A stretch of 64,000 bases of DNA. Origin: Myceligenerans indicum (lineage in GTDB: Bacteria > Actinomycetota > Actinomycetes > Actinomycetales > Cellulomonadaceae). Under the pieces are notes generated by a model that was not told where the DNA came from, searched no databases, and saw nothing but the letters and a program-made list of their open reading frames with translations. A program made the translations under genes and the position numbers. Where the stretch lies: the NCBI RefSeq assembly GCF_016742955.1, contig NZ_JABBYC010000002.1:167782-231781 (forward strand). The letters run 5' to 3'. Each line of letters begins with the position of its first letter. Position 1 is the first letter of the stretch. Positions 56,894 to 64,000 of the stretch are shown here, one piece after another.

Positions 56894-58434
56894 CAGAACA
56901 CCTCCGCGACGCCGGCCTCGGACAGCGGGTGCTCGCCCTGCCGTCGGCCGGGGCGTTCGCCGCACAACCGCGGGGTGGGGAAGATCTTGCCGGGGTTGGC
57001 GAGGGTGTCGGGGTCGAACGCGCAGCGGACGGCCTGCATCACGGCGAGGTCGTCGTCGGTGAACATCCGGGGCATGTGCTTGGCCTTGTCGGCGCCGACG
57101 CCGTGCTCGCCGGTGATGGAGCCGCCGTGCTCCAGGCACAGGTCGAGGATGCCGCCGGCGACCTCCTCGGCGCGTTCGACCGCGCCCGGTTCGGACCCGT
57201 CGAACAGCACGAGCGGGTGCAGGTTGCCGTCGCCGGCGTGGAACACGTTCGCCACGCGCACCCCGGCGGCGTCGCCCAGCTCGGTGATGCTCCGCAACAC
57301 CTGCGGCAGCGCGGTGCGCGGGATGACGCCGTCCTGCACGATGTAGTCGGGGCTGATCCGCCCCACCGCGGCGAACGCGGACTTGCGGCCCTTCCAGATG
57401 AGCGCGCGCTCGGCGTCGTCGGCGGCGACACGCACCTCGAAGGCACCGGCCTCCTCGCACAGACGCACGACGTCGTCGAACTCGCCCGCGACGTCGGCCT
57501 CGTGCCCGTCCAGCTCGATCACGAGCACGGCACCCGCGCCGTGCGGGTAGCCGCACCGCACCGCCTTCTCGGCGGCCTCGATGGAGAGGGCGTCCATCAT
57601 CTCGATCGCCGCGGGAATCACCCCGGCGGCAATGATCGCGGAGGTCGCGGCGCCGGCGTCGTCGATCGTGCGGAAGCCGGCCAGGAGGGTGCGGACCTCC
57701 TGGGGCAGCCGCGTCAGGCGGACCGTGGCGGCGGTGACGATGCCGAGCGTGCCCTCGCTGCCCACGAGCGCGCCGAGGAGGTCGTACCCGGGCGGGTCGG
57801 GCGCCTTGCCGCCGATCTCGACCCGGTCGCCGGCGGGGGTGACGAGGTCCAGCCCGGTGACGTGGTTGGTGGTGAACCCGTACTTGAGGCAGTGTGCGCC
57901 GCCGGAGTTCTCGGCGACGTTCCCGCCGATGGAGCACACGGACTGGCTGGACGGGTCAGGCGCGAAGTAGTGGCCGTCGCCGCTGGTCGCGGCGGTGAGC
58001 TGAAGGTTGATGACGCCCGGGTCGACGACGGCGCGCTGGTCGGGGACGTCGAGCTCGCGGATGTCCCGCATCTGGGACGTCACCACGAGCACGCCCTCGG
58101 AGTGCGGAAGCGCCCCGCCGGACAGCCCGGTTCCCGAGCCGCGCGCCACGAACGGCACGCCGTGGGTGGCGCACGCCCGGACCGTGGTGGCGACGTCGGC
58201 CGCATGGCGGGCCAGCACCACCAGCCCGGGGACCACCCGGTAGGCGGCGAGCCCGTCGCACTCGTAGGTACGGCGGCGCGCGTGGTCGGTGATGACGTGC
58301 TCGTGGCCGAGCGCGCCGACGAGTTCGGCGGTCAGGGCACCGAGGGCTTCGTGCGTCTGGGCGGGGACGGGGCCGGGTGCGCGAGCGGGCGTCCCGCGAC
58401 CCGGGGTCCTGTCGGGCGGTGTCCTGTCGGGCAC
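56893..58434 (-). CDS. glcD: glycolate oxidase catalytic subunit GlcD-like (FAD-linked)
   Basis: A 513-residue flavoenzyme that oxidises glycolate, and perhaps D-lactate, to glyoxylate. The FAD-binding domain is clear: PFVARGSGTGLSGGALPHSEG, DPSSQSVCSIGGNVAENSGGAH and DLLGALVGSEGTLGIVTAATV. The C-terminal FAD-oxidase domain ends with SITGEHGVGADKAKHMPRMF and DPDTLANPGKIFPT, which are conserved in GlcD/D-LDH. The start is GTG 58434. It is the first gene of glcDEF and lies downstream of aceB on the same strand. Confidence 0.93.
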   Translation of the reverse strand: MPDRTPPDRTPGRGTPARAPGPVPAQTHEALGALTAELVGALGHEHVITDHARRRTYECDGLAAYRVVPGLVVLARHAADVATTVRACATHGVPFVARGSGTGLSGGALPHSEGVLVVTSQMRDIRELDVPDQRAVVDPGVINLQLTAATSGDGHYFAPDPSSQSVCSIGGNVAENSGGAHCLKYGFTTNHVTGLDLVTPAGDRVEIGGKAPDPPGYDLLGALVGSEGTLGIVTAATVRLTRLPQEVRTLLAGFRTIDDAGAATSAIIAAGVIPAAIEMMDALSIEAAEKAVRCGYPHGAGAVLVIELDGHEADVAGEFDDVVRLCEEAGAFEVRVAADDAERALIWKGRKSAFAAVGRISPDYIVQDGVIPRTALPQVLRSITELGDAAGVRVANVFHAGDGNLHPLVLFDGSEPGAVERAEEVAGGILDLCLEHGGSITGEHGVGADKAKHMPRMFTDDDLAVMQAVRCAFDPDTLANPGKIFPTPRLCGERPGRRQGEHPLSEAGVAEVF

Positions 58435-58559
58435 GGCAACCTCCTCGTCGCACTGCCTTCGTACCGGCGGGGACCCCGGCCCGGCGGGTGGGAGCCTCCA
58501 GGGCGAAGCTACTACCTCGCCGGGCCGGGGTCAGCGGGGGCGCCGGAGCCGTCCCCGGG

Positions 58560-58603
58560 GATCCGGGACCGACGTCCGGCGAGATCCGGGACCGACGTCC
58601 GGC
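58560..58603. repeat. 21-bp direct repeat between aceB and glcD
   Basis: A 21-bp unit beginning GATCCGGGACCGACG occurs at 58560-58580 and again at 58583-58603, with GA between. The stretch 58435-58681 has no gene. The repeat may be slippage or a weak structural element. Confidence 0.7.
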
Positions 58604-58681
58604 CGGCCCACGCCGCCTTCCGGCCCGGTGCCCGGGAGGTTGCGGCCCCCGTCGCGGACCTCCCCGGGCAGGCCTCGCCGC

Positions 58682-60268
58682 TCAGTCCATGCGGCGGTAG
58701 GCCGGGAGCGTGAGGAAGTCGGCGTACTCGTCGGCGACGGCGACCTCCAGGAACGTCTGCTTGGCCTCCTCGTAGTCGGACGCGTCGCCGGGGAGCTTCG
58801 CGATCTCCTCGGCCACGAGCTCGTGCACGAGCTCCTTCGTGACCCGCCGGCCCGTGTCGGCGAGCTTCACGTCGTTGTGCAGCCACTGCCACACCTGGCT
58901 GCGGGAGATCTCGGCGGTGGCGGCGTCCTCCATGAGGTTGAAGATCGCCACGGCGCCGAGACCGCCCAGCCAGGCACGCAGGTACTGGATGCCCACCGAG
59001 ATGTTGTTGCGCAGGCCGGCCTCGGTGATGTCGCCGGGCGTGGCTGCCACGTCGAGGAGCTGCTCGGCGGTCACCTCGACGTCGTCGCGGGTGCGGTCGA
59101 TCTGGTTCGGCTTGTCACCCAGGACGTCGGTGAAGACTTCCTTGCACAGCTCCACCATGCCGGGGTGGGCCACCCACGAGCCGTCGAAGCCGTCGCCGGC
59201 CTCGCGGGTCTTGTCGTCGCGCACCTTCGCGAAGGCCGTGGCGTTGACCTCCTCGTCCTTGCTGGGGATGAAGGCCGCCATGCCGCCGATGGCGTGCGCG
59301 CCGCGCTTGTGGCAGGTCTTGACCAGCAGCTCGGTGTAGGCACGCATGAACGGGACCGTCATCGTGACGGCGTTGCGGTCCGGCAGCATGAACTCGGTAC
59401 CGCGGGTCCGGAAGGACTTGATGACGGAGAACATGAAGTCCCAGCGGCCTGCGTTCAGGCCGGCGGAGTGGTCGCGCAGCTCGTAGAGGATCTCCTCCAT
59501 CTCGAACGCGGCCGGGTAGGTCTCGATCAGCACCGTGGCCCGGATCGTGCCCTGCGGGATCCCGAGGTACTCCTGGGCCAGGACGAACGCGTCGTTCCAG
59601 AGCCGCGCCTCCAGGTGGGACTCCATCTTGGGCAGGTAGAAGTAGGGGCCCAGGCCCTTGGCGAACTGCCGCATGCCGGCGGTCGTGAGGTAGAGCGCGA
59701 AGTCCACCAGGGAGCCCGACGTCTCGCGCCCGTCCACGAGGATGTGCTTCTCGGGCAGGTGCCAGCCGCGCGGACGCATCACGATGGTCGCCAGCTCGGC
59801 GTCGGGCCTGAGCGCGTAGGTCTTGCCGTTCTCGGCCGTGAAGTCGATGGTGCGGTTGATCGCGTCCAGGAGGTTGAGCTGGCCGCCCACCACGGCGCTC
59901 CACTGCGGGGTGTTCGCGTCCTCCTGGTCCGCGAGCCAGACCTTGGCGCCGCTGTTCAGCGCGTTGATCGTCATCTTGCGGTCGGTGGGACCCGTGATCT
60001 CCACCCGGCGGTCCACGATCCCCGGCGCCGGGTCGGCAACACGCCACGAGTCGTCCTCGCGGATGTGGCGGGTCTCCTCCAGGAATCCCAGGGTGCCGCC
60101 GGCGGCCAGGTCCTGGACGCGGCGCTCGCGCGCTTCGAGCAGTTCCAGGCGGCGGTCCGCCAGCTCGCGGTGAAGCCTGACGATCAGCTCCATCGCGGCC
60201 GGTGTGAGCACCTCCTCGTACCGCTCGCCGATCTCGCCCGTGATCTCGATGCCGTCCGGAGTCTCCAC
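58682..60268 (-). CDS. aceB: malate synthase A
   Basis: A 528-residue enzyme condensing glyoxylate and acetyl-CoA to malate. MTINALNSGAKVWLADQEDANTPQW, IVMRPRGWHLPEKHILVDG, YLPKMESHLEARLWNDAF and AHPGMVELCKEVF are family blocks. GRWDFMFSVIKSFRTRG is in the active-site region. It ends in AYRRMD rather than a typical peroxisomal tail. The start is GTG 60268 with GAGGAG upstream. It lies between iclR and glcDEF, all co-directional. An IclR-type box lies 20 bp upstream. Confidence 0.95.
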   Translation of the reverse strand: METPDGIEITGEIGERYEEVLTPAAMELIVRLHRELADRRLELLEARERRVQDLAAGGTLGFLEETRHIREDDSWRVADPAPGIVDRRVEITGPTDRKMTINALNSGAKVWLADQEDANTPQWSAVVGGQLNLLDAINRTIDFTAENGKTYALRPDAELATIVMRPRGWHLPEKHILVDGRETSGSLVDFALYLTTAGMRQFAKGLGPYFYLPKMESHLEARLWNDAFVLAQEYLGIPQGTIRATVLIETYPAAFEMEEILYELRDHSAGLNAGRWDFMFSVIKSFRTRGTEFMLPDRNAVTMTVPFMRAYTELLVKTCHKRGAHAIGGMAAFIPSKDEEVNATAFAKVRDDKTREAGDGFDGSWVAHPGMVELCKEVFTDVLGDKPNQIDRTRDDVEVTAEQLLDVAATPGDITEAGLRNNISVGIQYLRAWLGGLGAVAIFNLMEDAATAEISRSQVWQWLHNDVKLADTGRRVTKELVHELVAEEIAKLPGDASDYEEAKQTFLEVAVADEYADFLTLPAYRRMD

Positions 60269-60287
60269 GTCGACACTCTCCTCATGT

Positions 60288-60302
60288 TTCCACTATACGG
60301 AA
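60288..60302. promoter_or_regulatory. IclR-type operator in the aceB promoter (TTCC-N7-GGAA)
   Basis: TTCCACTATACGGAA (60288-60302) is a TTCC-N7-GGAA dyad. TATAGT on the minus strand (60292-60297), within it, fits the -10 of aceB. A further GTGGAAA (60318-60324) is the inverted mate of TTTCCAC (60287-60293). The same form recurs upstream of iclR. Confidence 0.7.
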
Positions 60303-60326
60303 GTAGATGTTCTGCTTGTGGAAAGT

Positions 60327-61079
60327 CTAGCGGTCGGCGAGGCGGGCGCCCACCCGCTCGGCCGCCTCGCGCAGGACAGGGACCGCCTCGTCGGCGAACT
60401 CCGGCGTCACGCGCGCCGCGGGGCCCGAGACGGACAGTGCCGTCGCCACCGGCGCGCCGGGTACGGCCACCGCGAAGCACCGGACGCCGATCTCCTGCTC
60501 ACCGTCGTCGACGGCGTAGCCCCGCGCACGGATCCGGGCGAGCTCGGCGACCAGCTCGTCCGGGCCGGCGATGGAACGCTCCGTGGCGGGCGGGAGCCCC
60601 GTGCGCCTCGCGATCTCCCTGACCTGGTCCTCGTCGAGCCCGGCGAGCAGCATCTTGCCGACTCCCGTGCAGTGCAGGTGGACGCGGCGCCCGACCTCGG
60701 TGAACATCCGCATGGAGTGCGTGGAGGACGCCTGCGCCACGTACACCGCCATCTCGTGGTCGAGCAGCGCGAGGTTCGCCGTCTCGCCGAGCGTGGCCGC
60801 GACGTGCTCGAGCTGAGGGCGGGCCGCCGCACCGAACTGCCGGCCGGCCGCATCCGCGAGGCGCAGCACTCCCGGCCCGAGCGCGTAGCGGCGTGACGGC
60901 AGCTGCCGCGCGTACCCGCGCTGCACCAGCGTGCGCAGCAGCCGGTGGATGGTCGGCAGCGGCAGCCCGCTGCGTTCGCTGAGCTCGCTCAGGGTCGCGT
61001 CACCCCCGAGGTCCGTCATGATCTCCAGCAGGTCGATCGCCCGCTCGACGGTCTGCACGCCGCCGGTGCTGCTTGCCAT
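60327..61079 (-). CDS. IclR-family transcriptional regulator
   Basis: A 250-residue regulator. The HTH is VERAIDLLEIMTDLGGDATLSEL and LPLPTIHRLLRTLVQRGYARQ (about residues 10-65). The C-terminal IclR effector domain follows (HLHCTGVGKMLLAGLDEDQV, DDGEQEIGVRCFAVAVPG with its conserved Cys). ATG 61079 is chosen over an upstream one because the usual short N-terminus (SSTGGVQTVERA) follows it. It probably controls aceB and perhaps glcDEF in response to glyoxylate or a related acid. Its own promoter carries the same operator. Confidence 0.9.
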   Translation of the reverse strand: MASSTGGVQTVERAIDLLEIMTDLGGDATLSELSERSGLPLPTIHRLLRTLVQRGYARQLPSRRYALGPGVLRLADAAGRQFGAAARPQLEHVAATLGETANLALLDHEMAVYVAQASSTHSMRMFTEVGRRVHLHCTGVGKMLLAGLDEDQVREIARRTGLPPATERSIAGPDELVAELARIRARGYAVDDGEQEIGVRCFAVAVPGAPVATALSVSGPAARVTPEFADEAVPVLREAAERVGARLADR

Positions 61080-61139
61080 GTGGCTCCTCACGATCCTGGC
61101 GCCCCGAACGCCAACCACCCGCGCCTCCGCGGACCAGAA

Positions 61140-61166
61140 CCAGGATTCCACACCTCGGAATCCTGG
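61140..61166. promoter_or_regulatory. IclR-type operator upstream of iclR
   Basis: CCAGGATTCC (61140-61149) and GGAATCCTGG (61157-61166) are perfect 10-bp arms around ACACCTC. The core is TTCC-N7-GGAA, as at aceB. This suggests autoregulation. Confidence 0.75.
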
Positions 61167-61191
61167 CTATGCTCCCCCGGCCGGGGACGGA

Positions 61192-61602
61192 TCAGGAACC
61201 GGCCGCGCGGTCCCGCTCGGCCGGGGTCGCGCCGTTTCCGACATACCAGCGGATCTTCTCCCGCAGCTTCTCCTGCTGCTCCCGCAACAGGTCGACCTGC
61301 TCCTGGACCCGCTGGTCGTGCGCCCGGAGCAGATCGAGCCGCTCGTCCATGGTGGTCGCGTCCAGACAGAGCTGCGCATAACGCTTCAGGTCCGCGATGG
61401 GCATGCCGGTGTCCCGCAGGCAACGGACGAGCCCGAGCCACTCGAGATCGGCCGGGCCATAGGTTCGACGCCCACCGGGAGTGCGTGCGACCGGGGCGAG
61501 CAGACCCTCGCGCTCGTAGTAACGCAAGGTGTCGATGCTGAACCCAGACTCGGCCGCAGCCTCCGCGGGCGTGTAGGCGCGGGACTTCGTGGTCTCGGTC
61601 AT
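61192..61602 (-). CDS. MerR-family transcriptional regulator
   Basis: A 136-residue protein. The MerR HTH is YTPAEAAAESGFSIDTLRYYEREGLL, with wing RTPGGRRTYGPADLEWL. DTGMPIADLKRYAQL is next, and a long C-terminal coiled coil (RVQEQVDLLREQQEKLREKI) is the dimer helix. It lacks metal-binding cysteines at the C-terminus, so it is a small-molecule or redox-linked member. It is divergent from the aldo/keto reductase gene, whose promoter has the expected 19-bp spacer. Confidence 0.92.
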   Translation of the reverse strand: MTETTKSRAYTPAEAAAESGFSIDTLRYYEREGLLAPVARTPGGRRTYGPADLEWLGLVRCLRDTGMPIADLKRYAQLCLDATTMDERLDLLRAHDQRVQEQVDLLREQQEKLREKIRWYVGNGATPAERDRAAGS

Positions 61603-61676
61603 ACATCCATCATGCCGCGCTTCCGGGCGGGCATGTCCCGCGTCCAGGCCTGTTCCGCGGCGTCGACTGGCGCGCC

Positions 61677-61720
61677 GCGCATCCGGGCGCGCGGGCGCAT
61701 CCGGGCGCGCGGGCGCATCG
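61677..61720. repeat. 18-bp tandem repeat between merR and the reductase gene
   Basis: GCGCATCCGGGCGCGCGG occurs at 61677-61694 and 61695-61712, and a partial third copy starts at 61713. It lies just upstream of the MerR-controlled promoter. Confidence 0.75.
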
Positions 61721-61752
61721 AAGGGCCTGCTCGGGCTTCTCGTGCCGGCGCC

Positions 61753-61783
61753 TTGACCTGGAGCGCGCTCCAGGTCGCACGCT
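61753..61783 (+). promoter_or_regulatory. MerR-type promoter and operator of the reductase gene
   Basis: A perfect 22-bp palindrome (61755-61776; half-site GACCTGGAGCG) fills the spacer after the -35 TTGACC (61753-61758). A weak -10 (CACGCT, 61778-61783) gives a 19-bp spacer, the hallmark of MerR activation. Transcription would start at or beside ATG 61791, so the mRNA is probably leaderless. Confidence 0.8.
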
Positions 61784-61790
61784 GTTGCCC

Positions 61791-62780
61791 ATGGACACGA
61801 TGAACCTGGCCCTCGGGGCCATGAAGTTCGGTACCACGGTCGACGAACGCACCGCGTTCGCGCTGCTCGACCAGTTCATGGATGCGGGTGGGACCTGGAT
61901 CGACACCGCCGACTGCTACGCGTTCTGGGACAGCGCGTCCGGTCATGGCGGGCAGAGCGAGGAGGTGCTCGGCCGCTGGCTCGCAGCCCGGCCCGGCATA
62001 CGCGACCGGGTGAGGATCTCCACGAAGTTCGGCGCCGAGCCCTCCGTCGCCGGGCAGTGGCCCGCCTCGCGGACCGGTCTGGGCGGCACGGCGATACGCA
62101 CCCAGCTGGAACGCAGCCTGGGGCGGTTGGGCACGGACCACGTCGACCTCGCCTGGGCGCACATGGAGGACAGGAAGATCCCCGTCACGGACGTCGCCGA
62201 CGCGATGTCCGCGCTGCACGACGACGGCCTGGCGGCTCGGCTCGGCATGTCCAACCATGCGTCGTGGCGGGTCGCGACCGCTCGCATCAGGGCACTCGGC
62301 CAGGGACGCGAGCCGGTGAGCGCGCTCCAGCACAGCTACTCGTACCTGCATCCCCGGCCGGGGACGCCGAGTCCGGACCACCGCTTCGGGTTCCTCAGCG
62401 ACGACCATCTTGACCTCGCCGCGACGGACGGCCTGGAGATCTGGGCGTACACGCCACTCCTGTCCGGTGCGTACGACAATCCCGCCAAGGAGATTCCCGA
62501 GCACTTCGGCCACCCGGGCACGGTTCGCCGGCTCGCGGCCCTCGGCGAGGCGGCGGACGCGGTGGGCCTCACGCGCGGCCAGGTGGTCCTGGCCTGGCTC
62601 GCAGGTCACGCCCCGGCAGTTCGCCCGATCCTCGGCGGCAGCAAGCCGGAGCAGCTCACGGCGGCGATCGCCGCCGTGCGGGCCGGCCTGCCCGAGGACG
62701 TCCGGGCACGGCTGGACGCCGTGGAGCCACTGACCCCGCGGCTGAATCACGACCTCGTTCCGGAACCGGACGCCGTGTAG
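61791..62780 (+). CDS. aldo/keto reductase
   Basis: A 329-residue TIM-barrel oxidoreductase. GTWIDTADCYAFWDSASGHGG contains the catalytic Asp and Tyr. ISTKFGAEPSV has the Lys, and VDLAWAHMEDRKIPV is near the His position. RPILGGSKPEQLTAAI binds NADPH at the C-terminus. The substrate is unknown. The gene has the MerR promoter described above, so it is likely induced by the effector sensed by the adjacent MerR. ATG 61791 is chosen by that promoter, although a TTG lies 6 bp upstream and another ATG at 61800. Confidence 0.9.
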   Translation: MDTMNLALGAMKFGTTVDERTAFALLDQFMDAGGTWIDTADCYAFWDSASGHGGQSEEVLGRWLAARPGIRDRVRISTKFGAEPSVAGQWPASRTGLGGTAIRTQLERSLGRLGTDHVDLAWAHMEDRKIPVTDVADAMSALHDDGLAARLGMSNHASWRVATARIRALGQGREPVSALQHSYSYLHPRPGTPSPDHRFGFLSDDHLDLAATDGLEIWAYTPLLSGAYDNPAKEIPEHFGHPGTVRRLAALGEAADAVGLTRGQVVLAWLAGHAPAVRPILGGSKPEQLTAAIAAVRAGLPEDVRARLDAVEPLTPRLNHDLVPEPDAV

Positions 62781-62971
62781 CGCCGGCTGCTGCCGCGCAT
62801 CGGGCCGGGCGCCATGGGCACTGCTGCCTTTCACGGCGCCTTCCACGGCGCCGGCGGGGCCGCCTGCTGGCGGTCCGGCCGGCGCCGCTGCCGTCCTCGC
62901 CCGGCGGACATTCCTTCTCCGGCGGCGTGGAGCCGGCCGCTCAGGCGGGGGCCTCTGATCGTGCGTTCCGG

Positions 62972-63613
62972 TCAGGCAGTCACCGGGTCCGGTGCCGGCT
63001 CCCGGCCGACCACGCCCCAGCGGATCAGGCCGATCCTCACGAAGCCTGTCAGTGCCATGAGGAAGAGCCAGAAGTACGACGGCACGATCAGGGCCAGCAC
63101 CAGGACGAGGGCGAAGCCGATCGCCATCGCCAGGGGGCCTGCGGGCATCGTGACGGGGTACGGAAGACCTGCGCTCGCACGTTTGCGGCGCTCGACGACG
63201 GCAATCACGAACAGCAGCAGGGAGCTCACGGCCAGGGTGCCGATGTAGCACGCGACGATGATCCGGCCTGTGTCCATCCCACCGACGAGTGCGGTGACCA
63301 CGGGCATCACCACGATGGTGAACAGCCAGGCGAACTGCAGTGTCGTGCGGCGGCGATCTGCCGGGGTGTCCGGCAGCAGGATGGCGTGGTGCATGCGCCA
63401 GAACATCGCGATGATGACGAAGCTGATCATGAAGGCCACGAGTTGCGACAGGTGCTCGTCGAAATACTCGACGATGCCGTGCCCCTCTCCCGTCGCCTCG
63501 GACACGCCCTCCATGAGGGGCAGGATGAGCAGCGTGAGCGCGATGGCGATCGCGGCGTCGAGGAACGCGATGAGGCGCTCACTGGTATTTTCCGGCAATT
63601 TTGTCTCGTTCAT
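62972..63613 (-). CDS. TMEM175-like membrane protein (DUF1211)
   Basis: A 213-residue protein with about six hydrophobic helices. RLIAFLDAAIAIALTLLILPL replaces the usual FSD motif of TMEM175 potassium channels with FLD. SFVIIAMFWRMHHAIL (conserved HH) and LQFAWLFTIVVMPVVTALVG follow. The family includes lysosomal and bacterial K+ channels. GGAGGT lies 6 bp before the ATG, a strong ribosome-binding site. Confidence 0.82.
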   Translation of the reverse strand: MNETKLPENTSERLIAFLDAAIAIALTLLILPLMEGVSEATGEGHGIVEYFDEHLSQLVAFMISFVIIAMFWRMHHAILLPDTPADRRRTTLQFAWLFTIVVMPVVTALVGGMDTGRIIVACYIGTLAVSSLLLFVIAVVERRKRASAGLPYPVTMPAGPLAMAIGFALVLVLALIVPSYFWLFLMALTGFVRIGLIRWGVVGREPAPDPVTA

Positions 63614-64000
63614 CTAAACCTCCGGAACGAGATCCTGCCATGTGGCGGAGGAGATCCAGCCACAAATACGGAAGAGCGGATGGACTGCGACGGATCGATG
63701 CGGGCGCGCCGGCATGGAAGAGCCCCTGAGCGGCAGGCGTTCAGGGGCTTGAGAAGGATCGCCTCGGGGCCGGGGGCGGTTGTTCGTGAGGCGTGGTGCG
63801 TGGGGGCCGATCGTGGGGGCCGTGGTGCCCGATCGCCGCGGTGCCCGATCGTGGGTGGTCGCGGTCTGGCGGGTGGTCGCGGTTGCCGATCGCGGGTGGT
63901 CACGGTGGTGGCCGGACCCCCCCCCCCCGGAAATGACTCGAGGCCCGCACCGTTTCGGGTGCGGGCCTCGAGTGAAAGGGAGTCCGGCCACCACCGTGAC
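63614..64000. other. repeat-rich region with nested inverted repeats to the right edge
   Basis: No gene is supported in these 387 bp. AGCCCCTGA/TCAGGGGCT (63721-63749) is a 9-bp hairpin. From about 63800 to 63912 the sequence is a degenerate tandem array of GTGCCCGATCG and GGGTGGTCGCGGT units. A 16-bp stem with a 6-nt loop (63936-63973, arms ACTCGAGGCCCGCACC and its complement) is a likely terminator. Further out, GTCACGGTGGTGGCCGGAC (63898-63916) is repeated inverted at 63982-64000. A run of 12 C lies at 63917-63928. The outer arm reaches the window end, so its full length is not known. Confidence 0.6.

Overview
The window is about 70% GC or more throughout. Genes are packed with ATGA/TGATG overlaps and often start with GTG or TTG. 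A GH48 cellobiohydrolase carries a Pro/Thr linker and a CBM2. A complete sufRBD-Rieske-CSUT operon, heme A synthase and a recN-steA-mctB-pyrG run are also present. Together these point to a cellulolytic actinobacterium of the Micrococcales, most like Promicromonosporaceae or Cellulomonadaceae (Cellulosimicrobium, Isoptericola or Cellulomonas type). This is inferred from gene content and order, because no rRNA or tRNA gene was seen.

Region 1 (1-16.1 kb) looks accessory. It holds small redox and hydrolase genes, each next to its own regulator: LysR, an F420-reductase-like protein, a frameshifted isochorismatase, a hydrolase fused to a TetR tail, a luciferase-like monooxygenase divergent from MarR, a K+/H+ antiporter pair, a large LuxR-type ATPase regulator, a TDT-family transporter and two haloperoxidase-like hydrolases. 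One of those two hydrolases has lost its catalytic serine. The region ends at a broken phage-type integrase and a cluster of 14-bp repeats, directly before the conserved suf operon. I read this as the edge of an old insertion.

Region 2 (16.1-29.3 kb) is devoted to iron. The minus-strand suf operon (sufR-sufB-sufD-Rieske-sufC-sufS-sufU-sufT) has a near-ideal operator in front of sufR. Next to it lies efeUOB, for ferrous iron uptake, with two DtxR/IdeR-like boxes upstream of efeU. An ABC-2 type exporter follows on the plus strand.

Region 3 (29.3-41 kb) holds a secreted subtilase, heme A synthase (ctaA), the GH48 cellulase, several unassigned membrane or zinc-binding proteins, a NUDIX hydrolase and CTP synthase (pyrG).

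Region 4 (41-54 kb) is one long co-directional minus-strand block: a charged repeat/TPR protein, a HAD hydrolase, a small protein, tlyA, nadK, recN, steA, an mctB/steB-like gene, a MraY-like glycosyltransferase and a MurJ-like flippase. It runs on into pyrG and NUDIX. It combines core DNA-repair, NAD and rRNA functions with cell-envelope assembly.

Region 5 (54-61.1 kb) is a glycolate/glyoxylate module. glcD-glcE-glcF would oxidise glycolate to glyoxylate and malate synthase (aceB) would make malate. An IclR regulator sits upstream, and the same TTCC-N7-GGAA element lies before both iclR and aceB. Region 6 (61-64 kb) has a MerR regulator divergent from an aldo/keto reductase with a textbook MerR-type promoter, a TMEM175-like channel protein, and a repeat-rich 387-bp end with nested inverted repeats.
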